Positions 11,836 through 22,511 of a DNA stretch of 64,000 nt are shown piece after piece (position 1 is the first letter of the stretch; every line of letters begins with the position of its first letter). The position numbers were made by a program, and so were the translations under genes. The notes beneath the pieces were generated by a model, which had not been told where the DNA came from, did no database searches, and worked only from the letters and a program-made list of their open reading frames with translations. Origin of the DNA: Vermamoeba vermiformis (lineage: Eukaryota; Tubulinea; Echinamoebida); assembly GCA_045837725.1 (NCBI GenBank), contig JBEWZL010000200.1:214421-278420 (forward strand), in the 5' to 3' direction.

Positions 11836-13478
11836 ATGAGTCATTCAAGTGGTATCGGAGGTACATATTAAAATTCAGAATTGCTAGAGGAGGCAAAGAT
11901 CGAGGAAGATTCGGAGCCAGTGATTCCTCGAGTCATTATGTTTTGCGACTCAGTTATTGATCGTGTATATTTTTATAGTTTCTGAACAACTCAGCAAAGT
12001 CTGGGGTAGCGCTCTTCAAAACGAGAACGTTCGTTTGATCAAGGTTCGCATTATCAACGGTAAGAAGTAATATTTATGAATAATTTGGTGCTCATATTTT
12101 CTATTCGAATAGATTCTCTTGTTGATGTTACTTCCGTGCCCATTGGCTCCACAGATGCAGATCAAGATATCCTTTCAATTTTAATTTTCCAACTGAAGAT
12201 TTTTTTGATATTACAGCAGACATTATGCAGCACCGCAAACACGATAACTAGCATAATTTTCCACAAATTTTCCAACCTATAATTATTACCTCTGATCGCT
12301 AAAATCTTCCTTGACCGTTGATTACATTTCTCCAAAGCCACAGATCTTCTCGAACCCGTCGAGCCCTGCTTCATTTTGTACAGATTGGACTCTAAGAACG
12401 AATATGGATTCCAATGGGTTATGATGTGCTACGTGCCCGACAAGTCTAAGGTAACTTCTTTAACGTCCAGCAGAGCTCGTTTTCGTCGGCAACTCTTATT
12501 TCTCGTTTACATGGAGCATTTAAATATTAACGCTGCGGATAATAGGTGAAGGATAAGATGACCTACGCTGCCACTCGTGCCAACTTGAAGAGACAATTGG
12601 GCAGCAACTACTTTGTCAACGAAGTCTTCGGCACCGTTGTTGTAAGTGACTCGAGCGATGTAACTGAGGTGATAGTCCTCGCAGGTCTAATGGTGTTTGA
12701 ATACAGAAAGACTTTTCTAAGGACGGCTATGACAAGCACGTTGAATCACAACACGCTGATGCTCCTCTCACCCAACAAGAACAATTGGCCCAAGAAGAGG
12801 TACGTTGAATACTCTTTACATATCATATTAAGGAGCACGAGCACTATGCATAGAGCAGATATTAATAGTTGCAATTAGGCCACCAGCGCAGTGTATGTCG
12901 GTGGAGGTGCTTATGTTCACGGTGTTGCCTTCCCCGTCGACCAAGCTGTCATCGATGCTTTTGGCAAGATGAAGAGCGGTTCTGTCAACTACATCCAATT
13001 GTCTATTGACGCAGCCAACGAGAAGATCATGTTGGCTGAAAAGACTACCGTGAATGCCATCGAAGACTTGAGAAACCATGTTTCGACAACTGAACCTCGC
13101 TTCCACTTGTACAACTGGACTCACAATGTTGACGGCTCTTCTGAGACCGCCCTTGGTAAGCTGATGAATCATGTCCTACAGTTTTAATATGCTAATGCTC
13201 TGTAAACAGTATTTATTTACTCTTGCCCTGACGGAGCTAACGGAACCAAATCCGCTCCTGTCAAGTTGAGAATGTTGTACTCTAGCAGCAAGGCTAACGC
13301 TCAGAACATCGTTACCAGCGCTGGTTTGAATATTGCTGCTAAATTGGAGATTAACGCTCCCGTGGATGTCGTCGAAGATCACGTTTACAAAATGCTCCAC
13401 CCTGAAGTTCAACAACAAAAGCAAGCTTTTAGCAAGCCCACCAAGCCTGGCAAGGGTCAACGACGTCTTATTAAATAA
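11836..13478 (+). CDS. Twinfilin
   Basis: Actin-monomer binding and filament-capping protein of about 330 residues, built of two ADF/cofilin-homology domains. ADF-H 1 includes SEQLSKVWGSALQNENVRLIKV, WVMMCYVPDKSKVKDKM and YAATRANLKRQLG; the last matches the actin-binding long helix region. ADF-H 2 includes FPVDQAVIDAFGKMKSG, YIQLSIDAANEKIML, VFIYSCPDG, KLRMLYSSSKANAQ. The tail ends KPGKGQRRLIK, close to the conserved twinfilin C-terminus that binds capping protein and PIP2. The first exon is 25 nt (11836-11860). The intron at 12167-12325 is of AT-AC U12 type and is required to keep frame (QD|FSKATDLL). Strong family match. Confidence 0.93.
12167..12325 (+). other. U12-type AT-AC intron in twinfilin
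   Basis: Starts ATATCCTTTC, the minor-spliceosome donor consensus. It ends ...TTCCTTGACCGTTGATTAC, with the branch element TTCCTTGAC at 12307-12315 (branch A at 12314) 11 nt from the AC acceptor. No GT-AG alternative restores the frame. Removing this 159-nt intron joins G|AT as Asp, between DADQ and FSKAT. Confidence 0.93.
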
Positions 13479-13724
13479 TCTCGCTCACTTGCCAGTACTG
13501 TCGTGTCTTTTATTTGTTTAGTAATAAATTTGCTGTAATCTCTTTTCTGGTTATTGTTATAGTATCAAGAATACAACACATAATGATTCAACTGTATTTG
13601 TGTATCAATCGATTGTTGTGAGCGAGATCTTCGTGCGGGAGGTTGCAAAATTGTTCACTGAAAAAGGTCGAGCAAAGAACCAAAACGAGTAAAAAAATTG
13701 ATGGCGTTTGTTATGCATTAAATA

Positions 13725-16348
13725 ATGGATCGGCACCACGATGGAACGAGCAGTAGTGATAGTGACGTTTCCCAATCGAACCTGCCGAAGCAGATGGCAG
13801 CTTGTAAAACTTGCAAAGAAAAACACAGACGCTGTAAGCAAAATATTTGCTGAATTGTTGTATATTTTTGAATATTAATTCAGATGTGTAATTTGACTCG
13901 CGTTCAAATTATTAATATAGCGGATTTATTCGCAGGTGACGGCTTAGCACCCTGTGGAAGTTGTATTAAGCATGGAGTAGAATGCGAGCCATCACAAAAG
14001 CCTTCTCGCAAAGGTCCCACAAGAGGTCAGTTCCGATTTGTCCTTTGCCACGGTTTATTAGTGCTGATCTAATTTTAACCGAATACTCATTGGTCATTTA
14101 GGTGAATTAAAGGAGCTGCGAGAGTCGGTTGGTCAACTGCAGCAAGACCTGGAAGTGGAACGTCAAAAATACAAAGATCTGCAAGAAAAATTCGAACTAA
14201 TGCGCTCTAAGAAGGCAGAGGTACGTTAATTTCTAACTTCCATTAGTCAAATATTAGATTAAATTGATTACCGCCGCTTTTATATTGTTACGGCGGTGAA
14301 CTTTCATCGGAGAAGATCTTTTACGAAACGAGAAATTTTGCTAATTATTTGTTCTTTTGTTGCTATAATAGTCAGAGGACATTTCTTTGTCTGGTCATCT
14401 TAGTTCTACGCACGCACTGGATATTACATTGAGGCGGTATAACGAACACGTTTTGCCATGGTATCAAGTTTCTGTCCCATACAAGGACTTTCAGTTCCTA
14501 CGAAACAAAAAAGGTAATCAAGAAAGCAATATTTCATATTTCTTAGTTTAGACAGAACCTTCGAAAAAACATATTTGTTTTTTTTGCCTTATCGGGAATA
14601 CTCACAATCTGCGTAGATCTCGACCCGCGGACGTTATGTACATACGCTTGTTTGCTAGCGGGTTCGACAATGTCTGGAGATTCAAGACATACACTCGAAC
14701 TATTTCAGCGTGTCAGGTACCTGTAGATCTAACCGCTCTGCAAGTACTAAATATTCTTTGCAGGACTGGGCTCAGCAGCATGTACGACATGACTGACCCG
14801 TATATATGCGCTGTGTACATGATGTTAGCGCGGATCTACGTGATGTTTGTAGACAACGACAAAGCAGCCTTGTGCAACACCACAGCTCTGCAGATGAGCG
14901 AGCGATTGATGGAGCGATTGAAAGTGCAAGAAGTGAATGGCATCAATTTAGAAGTCGTGAAGCAGAACTGCTTGTTGAACTGCGTGGATAACAACAAGTG
15001 AGTTTGGTCTAGTAATTCCGCTCCGTACTCCGAGATTACTAACGTCGCGCGATAGGGAGCGGCAGATTCAAAGTCTCAAACAAGTGGTAGCCAAGACGAC
15101 CCTCAGTTCTAAAGGCATCACCATACAAGCGGTCTATTTGTTGCGTCAAGTACGTTGTTGACATTTGCTAATGTGTCTGTACTAACAGTCACGCAGATTT
15201 GGACACTAATATCAACGGCCATGCGCACGAATGACAAGCTGTTTAACTCGCCAGAAAACATCCGCTACATCTTCTCGCTGATTTCTATTGTGAAAGATAT
15301 GGCCGACAAGTCTGACATTCGGTATGGATTATCTCCCTGCCATTAATATCATTTAATTACTAACATTGATTTTAGTGACATTTTGAAAGTAAGACTGTCA
15401 TCGAAAGTGGCTATTTTGACATTTTTGATCGGCATGGACACCACGGCAGAAATTGTAAGCGGTAATTTTGTGGTCCAAAACAATTCTAACAATCAATGCC
15501 CAGTTTGTAAATAGAGTACTAGAAAAGGCTGAGACCGTCAGCAAAGAGCTGCACCACACGTTGTTTTTGATCGTGATTCCGCTGTTCATGCTCGGTCAGA
15601 TCCTCGTGTTCAAAGGCGATCACGGCAATATTGAGCGGGTAAGTGCGGGTAATTCTCTCTGTAAGGCCTGTCATACTAACGCGCTCAGGTCATACGAGCC
15701 ATCAAACGACTCACTTCGGTGAGCCCCTACGCAACTACAATCGTCGACTCGCTTTCACGCGCAGAACTGGACTGTGACATTCCCGAGTACTACGACGCAA
15801 TCTTTTATCAACATATTCATCGATTCCGAAACACAAATCTCACGTACGGCAATGGCTTCAATCAAATCAGCGAGAAGGAGCTGTTGAGTATCTTTGAAGA
15901 CACTCCTGAACCCGATGTCAATGTGACCAAAAAAGCACGTGTTGATGACCGCAGAAGTGTGCCTACAGCTACAGAGCCCATGCAACCAGTGCAGCCTCAT
16001 CAGCCTCGCATGCATGTCCATCAGCCTACTGCTACTAATGTCCAGCACCCAGGGAATCATGTGACTCATATGCAGCACCCTCAGTACTCATACCCTGCCA
16101 CCAATGGGCATCACAACCCTTCCATGTATTATACTCCACCAATGCCGTATGTCCCGCAACAACAATACGCTCACAACTATGCAGCACCCCCGATGATGTC
16201 GAACACAGCACACGCACAGGGTACTCTCAATTTGTCCCTCGACTACGAAGATGTCATTGAAACTGGTCCTCCGTCATATCAACCACCGAGATCAGACCCC
16301 TCTAGTAACGGGTTCAACAACTACCCCTATTATCCGCACACGAGGTAA
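13725..16348 (+). CDS. Zn(II)2Cys6 transcription factor
   Basis: Multi-exon gene starting MDRHHDGTSSSDSD. The binuclear zinc cluster is complete across the first splice junction: Cys27, Cys30, Cys37, Cys43, Cys46, Cys53 (CKTCKEKHRRC - DGLAPCGSCIKHGVEC, pattern CX2CX6CX5CX2CX6C). A basic linker (KPSRKGPTRG) and a coiled coil (LKELRESVGQLQQDLEVERQ) follow, the usual DNA-binding and dimerisation arrangement of Gal4-type regulators. The middle exons (about 14380-15720) are helical and resemble the middle regulatory region of such factors. The last exon is rich in Gln, His, Pro, Tyr (HQPRMHVHQPTATNVQHP), a possible activation domain. Target genes cannot be inferred. Confidence 0.85.
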
Positions 16349-16487
16349 CTTGTAAATAAATTGTAAAATAAAACGAAACCACATGCTTCGCCCAAACTGA
16401 TAATTAATTGTAAGCACTTTGCTAATGTTTGATAAGGTTTTATTTGTTGATAAATATTCACTGCATAAAAAACGTGTCTCTTCGGGC

Positions 16488-18717
16488 TTAGAAGTAGTAG
16501 AAGCTGTCAATGTACTTCTGAGCAGCGCTGTATTCACGGTCCCAGTCGTTGCCCACAGTGCTGAACGAGATCAACAGCGCCATGTTGTTGCGCAAAGCAA
16601 ACTTTTGCATGATAACACGCGTGTTGCGGCCCATTGGTGTTTCGATGCCGCCAGAGAGACGCAAAACTTTACCAGGCTCACCACCCAACTCGCAGCTGTC
16701 GTTCTGCAAGACCTTGAAGTCACGAGCACCAGTCTCTTCAACCATCTTCTTGGCCTGATCGATCAACTCGAAGGCAATGCTGTCGAGTGACACATCGGGC
16801 TCGTTGCCTGCGCGGACATGTCAGTTGAACTTACTAATGACTAATGCGAGTACGTACCAATGTCACGGATGACAATGGAGATGTGCACGGGCAAGTACAT
16901 GCCCATGGGATAGTTACGCATAACCTCCAATTCACTGGACTGTAGTAAGGTGAGTCAAATGTACCTTCAAAGCGTGGGCTGTACGTACTTTAATAATAGC
17001 GAGAGTCATGCCCAAGAAATCTTCTTTGGGTGTGTAAGCGGATTGATTGAAGTAAATGCCAAATCGGTGAATCAAGTTCTCAACGCTGGCCAATGTGGCG
17101 TACTTGGGCTTCTCATCTGCGCAACCGTTATTAATACGCACTGAGTCAATAGATCACACGCGTTACTACGTACTGGCTTGCAAGAACTGGAAGGAGGCAA
17201 CAATGCGCTCGAAGATCTTGAACGGTCGCTCGTCATCGTCCTCAGGTGTGTTGGCAATCAAGGTGATCGTGTAAATGAAGTTGTTGCGCAGTGTGAACAC
17301 TTGCATAAATCGATCACCGACAGCGAGGGAGTTCGAGGCAAATGTGGCCACACGCGCGGGCAGACCACTGAGCAGCGACTTCTTCATGACCACTTTGTTC
17401 ACGGGCAACAGCTTCGAGATCTGAATGCGAGCAATGCGGCTGACGTCCTTGATGGTGTAATTGGCTGAGGCTGGCAAGGGCGAGGCGTGTACGGCCAAGC
17501 TGATGTGCGACACTTCGCTGCCTTCGCGCGACCTGTCAAAGTGTCACATGGCGTGTCATTTACACGTCTCAACGCACACTACTTACACGTAGTTGTAGCC
17601 GATCAATTGGCCCTTGACAGCGGCAATTGAGTCGACAGCAGACTCGGCCCAGGAGAGCGGCACTCGCACGGCAAATCTGTGCTCGAGTGACTCGTGGACG
17701 TGTGCGCGAAGAACAACGTGCTGCGTGCAAAAGAATTAGATCTCGTGCGCGGAGATATTGGCGATCACGTGACGTGCAACACTTGCCTTGATTTGTTTCT
17801 TAATTTTGATCAATTTGAACGACTGCAACATGGTCGCAATAGTCTTTTGATATTTTTCAAATAAACTGGACTCGCTGCTGAAAGTGAAGATGTACGCCAC
17901 TCTGTCTTTCAATGTCCAAATTTGGAAAAATTGAATCATCGTGTCTTCGTCAACCTGCGGCCAAAAATCAGTGGACTAATAATGACTTGATATTATGTTC
18001 AATACTTACAGGTGCGACATACATGCACTTAGTGGCCTTAAGTCCGCCCAACATGGCTGGCTCGACCTATTTAAATAAATTAATATTTTAATTGGACTCC
18101 ATAATAATGCATGTTTGACGAACCTTCATTTGGTCAGCAGGGAAGTCAGGAATGTCGCGCATTTGTTTAAGAGTCTTTTCAGTGTATTCATCGAGCGTTG
18201 TAATGTTTTCGTTGGTCAGATCTTGCGTCATTATGTTGACGGCAGGTTCAGTCATGTCTCCTGGATTCGCTTTTAAAAGTGTCAGTATTTACGAACGAAT
18301 ATTTGAGAAAAAATAATATTAATTTCGTGGTTCGTATTCAGTGGCCTTGCAGCAAAAAACAGCAAAGTAAAATTGATCTGATCTGATCCACAAAAAAAAA
18401 ATTATTGTAAGGGTGCTTATATATTAATTTATGTGACAGGTATATTTATGAAATATTTGCGGCTGTTTGGTATCGTATTATTTTTTGGTGAGATATTTAG
18501 GCGGGATGTAAACTCACGGCCATAAAATAGTGAAGTAATTCCAGAATTAATTATTAAGCGCGTATATTCTTATAATATTGTCATAGGGATAATTACATGA
18601 TTTAACAGGGGAAAATAACACAATAGTGCCGCTTGCATCTTCTTCTTTAGTCCATTCTTCAGGCACGTTCAAAGTGAAACCCAGATGCGGGCTTTGATAT
18701 GTTTGCCAAGTCGACAT
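16488..18717 (-). CDS. PsbP/DcrB-like (Mog1-PsbP fold) protein with three repeats
   Basis: Start ATG at 18717. The product has three successive segments of similar plan: YQSPHLGFTLNVPEEWTKEE...GGLKATKCMYVAPVDED...FFQIWTLKDRVAYIFTFSSES...MLQSFKL; then HRFAVRVPLSWAES...LPARVATFASNS...VFTLRNNFIYTITLIANT...VASFQFLQ; then a C-terminal copy with LGGEPGKVLRLSGG...MQKFALRNNMALLISFSTV. This succession (gF-x-yP-x-W, gG-x-pa, q-x-w-x-kd-x-aY-x-lty, f-x-SF) is that of PsbP-like/DUF1795 domains. Function in non-photosynthetic eukaryotes is unknown. No signal peptide is obvious. The junction after the first exon (about 18608 to about 18260) does not close cleanly in frame, so a small exon may be missing there. 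Confidence 0.7.
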
Positions 18718-18868
18718 TATAAATATATTATATTTGGCTTGTATCCGAGTTCGATCTGTGTTCGATCAGCGACACGATAACAAAAAAAACTAGTAAATTC
18801 ACAGAAGTTGGGAGAAATAATTGCGAGTCCGTTAAATTCAATTTCCCAATCTCAACAATAACCACAAT

Positions 18869-20114
18869 ATGTTATCCACAGAGCAAGTTGAAGGGCCTAA
18901 TATAGTACAGACATACATGAGCGCAACACAGCCCAATCCACTGCCTTCAATCACAATGATTGACTTGTACAACTTGCTGCAAGACTTAGGTGCTCAAAAA
19001 TTAATATTAGACGTGCGAGGACTAGAAATATATGAACGGAATCATGTTAGAACTGCTTTCAAACTCAAAATTGAAGAGGTGTTGCAAAAGAAAAATTCTG
19101 TTGAGCTTGAAGGTAATTTTCTTGTATTATGTGTGATATATCAACCATTTTTTATCGATTATTATCGAATATTTTGATGACGATTCATTTATTAAATTTT
19201 TGTAGATCTCAAAGACATAATTTGCCAGAAGGTTTACGATGCTGGAGGTGGCATTAATGGCGATGATTGGATTACAAAAGATGAAGCTAAGAGCTTTAGA
19301 ATGCGAGGACTCGTCTACTCAGATATTATAGTTTATGATGACGAGGTATTTCCATTGTATTTTGACTAATTTAAGTACAAACATGTTAATTACTATATTA
19401 GGGCAAAATAGACGGATTGGCAGCACAAATTGCACGTGTATTAGTCACTGAAGGAAAAACAAAACGAGTTAGGCTACTCGAAGGTACAAAATATTTTTAG
19501 GTTGTATGAATATAGACTTAATACTATTATAGGAGGCTTTAATAGCTTCAGTGCGCGCTATCCATATTTATGTACTTCAAAAACACTGCAAAAGAAATCA
19601 GTCGAAGGAGCATTGCCATCAGAAATCATTCCAGACTTTTTGTTTTTAGGCAGCTACGAGAACGCGACAAATAAGGAAGTTCTGAACCGATTGAAGATCA
19701 GTCACGTGCTCACTGTCGCTGCTGAGCTTGATTTGCAGAACCCGCCAGATCTCGTGTGGCGTCACATTCGCGTGAATGACACTACCGGCGATGACATTGC
19801 CCAGCACTTGAGCACTGCTTTTCAGTTTATAGGTGCGTGATATGAATGAAATATAAGGCCGATACTGCATTGAGTTATTGACACGTGTCACAGATGAAGC
19901 CAAGATTGCGCATGGTCGCGTGTTAGTGCACTGCGCTATGGGCATTAGCAGGTCCTCGTCAGTGGTGATCGGCTATTTGATCAAGTACCACGACTGGTCT
20001 TATGATCAGGCATATGATTTCGTCAAACAGCGGCGCAGCACGATCAAGCCCAATGCGGCATTTGTAACGCAGCTTAAAGTATTTGCGACGAGTAAGACGC
20101 TAACAGCGCAATAA
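18869..20114 (+). CDS. Rhodanese-dual-specificity phosphatase
   Basis: About 360 residues. The N-terminal part is rhodanese/CDC25-like (ITMIDLYNLLQDLGAQKLILDVRGLEIYERNH, later YSDIIVYDDEG and LEGGFNSFSARYP). It lacks an obvious catalytic Cys loop, as in the regulatory domain of MAP-kinase phosphatases. The C-terminal half is a dual-specificity phosphatase: IIPDFLFLGSYENA, ISHVLTVAAE, DTTGDDI (general acid region) and the signature loop VHCAMGISRSSSVVIGYL (HCX5RS). This is the MKP domain order. The predicted role is dephosphorylation of Tyr/Thr in a MAP-kinase-like substrate. The intron before DEAKIAHGRV ends with the palindrome TGACACGTGTCA followed by CAG. It shares a 150-bp divergent promoter with the PsbP-like gene. 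Confidence 0.9.
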
Positions 20115-20163
20115 ATGAGAATTAAATTCTATTTACATAGTGTATTTAACAAGGGTCTTAGTA

Positions 20164-20810
20164 TTAATTGTAGCGAGACAAATTGATTCTGCCGCCGTGG
20201 ATGTTGGTGTATTGCATCATGATGTTCGCTACCATCAGGATAAGACTTGAAGCCTAACGAACATATTAATACAAAGGATAATATTCCAAATTTCGAATTA
20301 ATACTTACAAAGACGGTAATTGCTGCGCCACACTGCGGATCGTCGGAACTGCATTGCGGGGCAAATGAATATAATCCGCTCAAGAAGACTAATAATGATT
20401 AGAATGGGTCAGGTGATATTAAAGGATGAAAACTTACAGACAGCTCCGCTGAAGATCAAGTTTAGCTGACAAAATACGAAACAAATTATATACATGACGG
20501 GATGTGGTTTGATTATCCAGCCTGTCACAAGGATTATAAAGCTGATATTATCGAAATAATGCAATATCTTTACCTAAATACAAACAGAATTGGACGACTG
20601 ATATTGCGATTAAGGTCCAAAAAGGTTGCGAATCTTGCTCAAGCAAGTAAATCTTAGGCTCCACGCCAGCAATGATCGCGTAGCCAACTATCAAAGGCAC
20701 GATACCAACTAAATACTGTAAGTATAATTGAAACCAGTGGGAGCAGCGCACGTACCAGCCAGCAGCACCAGCGTAAATACTTGAAATCCGACTCGTTTTC
20801 TTGAAGGCAT
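20164..20810 (-). CDS. Small four-helix membrane protein
   Basis: Start ATG at 20810 (MPSRKRVGFQVFTLVLLA), stop at 20164, four or five exons. Four hydrophobic segments can be read: VFTLVLLAVGIVPLIVGYAI, FWTLIAISVVQFCLYLGWII, YIICFVFCQLNLIFSGAVF, and a last one, ASSLILMVANIMMQY. A loop carries four cysteines or more (FAPQCSSDDPQCG). Size and topology recall small tetraspan proteins, but no family is recognised. The splice from the first exon uses an acceptor ending TATTTAG (not the nearer CAG) to keep frame. Confidence 0.6.
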
Positions 20811-21040
20811 TTGAGTTGTTGTTGATAGTGTGAATAAGTAATTGTAAAGAGTAAACACGATAATGTGCTGGATTCCTCAAAATTGTGGAATAATGGTGTA
20901 AATTTCGAGTAGATCGCGCCTCGATTTATAACAATTCTCTACTCCAATGCGACGCAAGATCTTCGTACCCGTGTACATATACATCCACTAGAGTTTGCGT
21001 TCAACGAGTTGCTGGCATAATCAGAAACAATGAACGAATT

Positions 21041-22393
21041 CTACTTGGCACTAAATCCGCTCGGTACAACAGCAATGCCAGATTCAAACGGATCGCGCCA
21101 CGAATAGACGCCCTTAATAATGAGCTGGTGAAACAATCGCTTCTCGCGCACGGTAGCATTAGATAGCTCCAATTTGCGCGGATGAATAGTGCTCGCTGAC
21201 CGCTCACTCATCACTCGTCGCACATTGTCCGCGTACAGCTGCGCAGAGGCCCGCTCTTGCTCTGAGGGGCAATAGAGTGGCAAATAGGTGACCTGTGCGA
21301 CGTTGTATTAGTCGAGTTAGCTAATTAAACTGAACCAACACTCACCTCAAGCACCGTGCGCCACTGACTGAGCGACAAGACGAGATGCAGCCACACCGGA
21401 ATAGTCTCCCAGCCTTGCGAGAACAGAGGGGAGTGGTATCTAGGAGAGGGTCAATAGCGTGAGTTACTGTTGGACAAAGGAAGCATAACTCGCGTACCTT
21501 AGTATGACTGGCTGCACTGTTCAGTGAAACAAATCAGTTAGTGTCACTCAAAGACAAATCACGTGATTGGTCAGAACTGTAGTTGTTAGCTAACACGTAC
21601 CTGGCTGACCAGCAACAAATGCACCAGTTCTGAACGGCACTGCAAATGAGTTAGACAGGTGTCAAAGTGTCAAACACTGATCTCTACGCACGCAAGTACT
21701 CGCCGTTAGTCGTCGTGCCTTCAGCGAACACGAACAGCGGTGTCAACGAAGTGTCTTCGCTGTTGACACGTGTCACTAGCTGACTCGCATCACCCACACC
21801 ACGTGCGCCGTCAAGTGCGCCACTGACCCAGACACATTGCCAGGCACGTGCCAGAGTGCCAATGAATGGCACGTGTTGCACGCCATATTTAGCCACGAGT
21901 GCTGGACAGTGCGCGGATTGGGCCCAAATGATGTCGAGATAGGACACGTGATTTGATACTAGGACGCGCGCTGAGGCATCGAACTTGCCGCGCTGCGTGA
22001 CTGACTGACCAAAACACAACAGTGCAATGCGCCCTGAGAGGTGCGGATTAGACCGAGCAGATTCCGAAATTTATCAACCAAGAAATATTTCAGGCGTTCT
22101 CCAGGTCATATTTACCTGCAATCTTGCCAGTAACACGCGTCCATTTAATTGCTGATTTTTCTAAAATTTGGTAAGTTAATATTAAACTTGCCTGGCTTAG
22201 TTCAAACTTGATTCTTACCACTAAATAATCTAAATAATATCTTGACTGTGATATAATAGCTTATCAGTAAGAAAATTAACCCGAATAATCGGATGGGCAA
22301 TAGTACGATGGATCCAAATAGGATTTGTAGCCATTGACGTGGTGTCCAACGGATCCAGCGATGGACAAACGGTGCAACTTGAATAGCTTCCAT
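21041..22393 (-). CDS. PlsC-type lysophospholipid acyltransferase
   Basis: Glycerolipid acyltransferase of the AGPAT/LPCAT superfamily, transferring acyl chains from acyl-CoA to lysophospholipids at the ER. The first exon gives a membrane-spanning N-terminus (LFGSIVLLPIRLFGLIFLLI). Motif I is NHVSYLD (catalytic His and Asp of the NHX4D class, here NHVSYLD). VPFIGTLARAWQCVWVSG corresponds to motif II, FAEGTTTNGEYL to motif III and GQPVQPVILRY to motif IV. The C-terminal region (LPLYCPSEQERASAQLYADNVRRVM) matches the usual post-catalytic helix. It shares a 118-bp divergent promoter with the acyloxyacyl hydrolase gene. Substrate specificity is not readable. Confidence 0.88.
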
Positions 22394-22511
22394 CTGGCCA
22401 CACTATGTGATCAAACTCATCGTGCACATCAAGTAACCCCGCGTGCACAAGGCTATTTAAAGTCGCAAGTAAAATTCAATAGAAAATAGTTCTTGCGCTG
22501 CACAGCACAAC

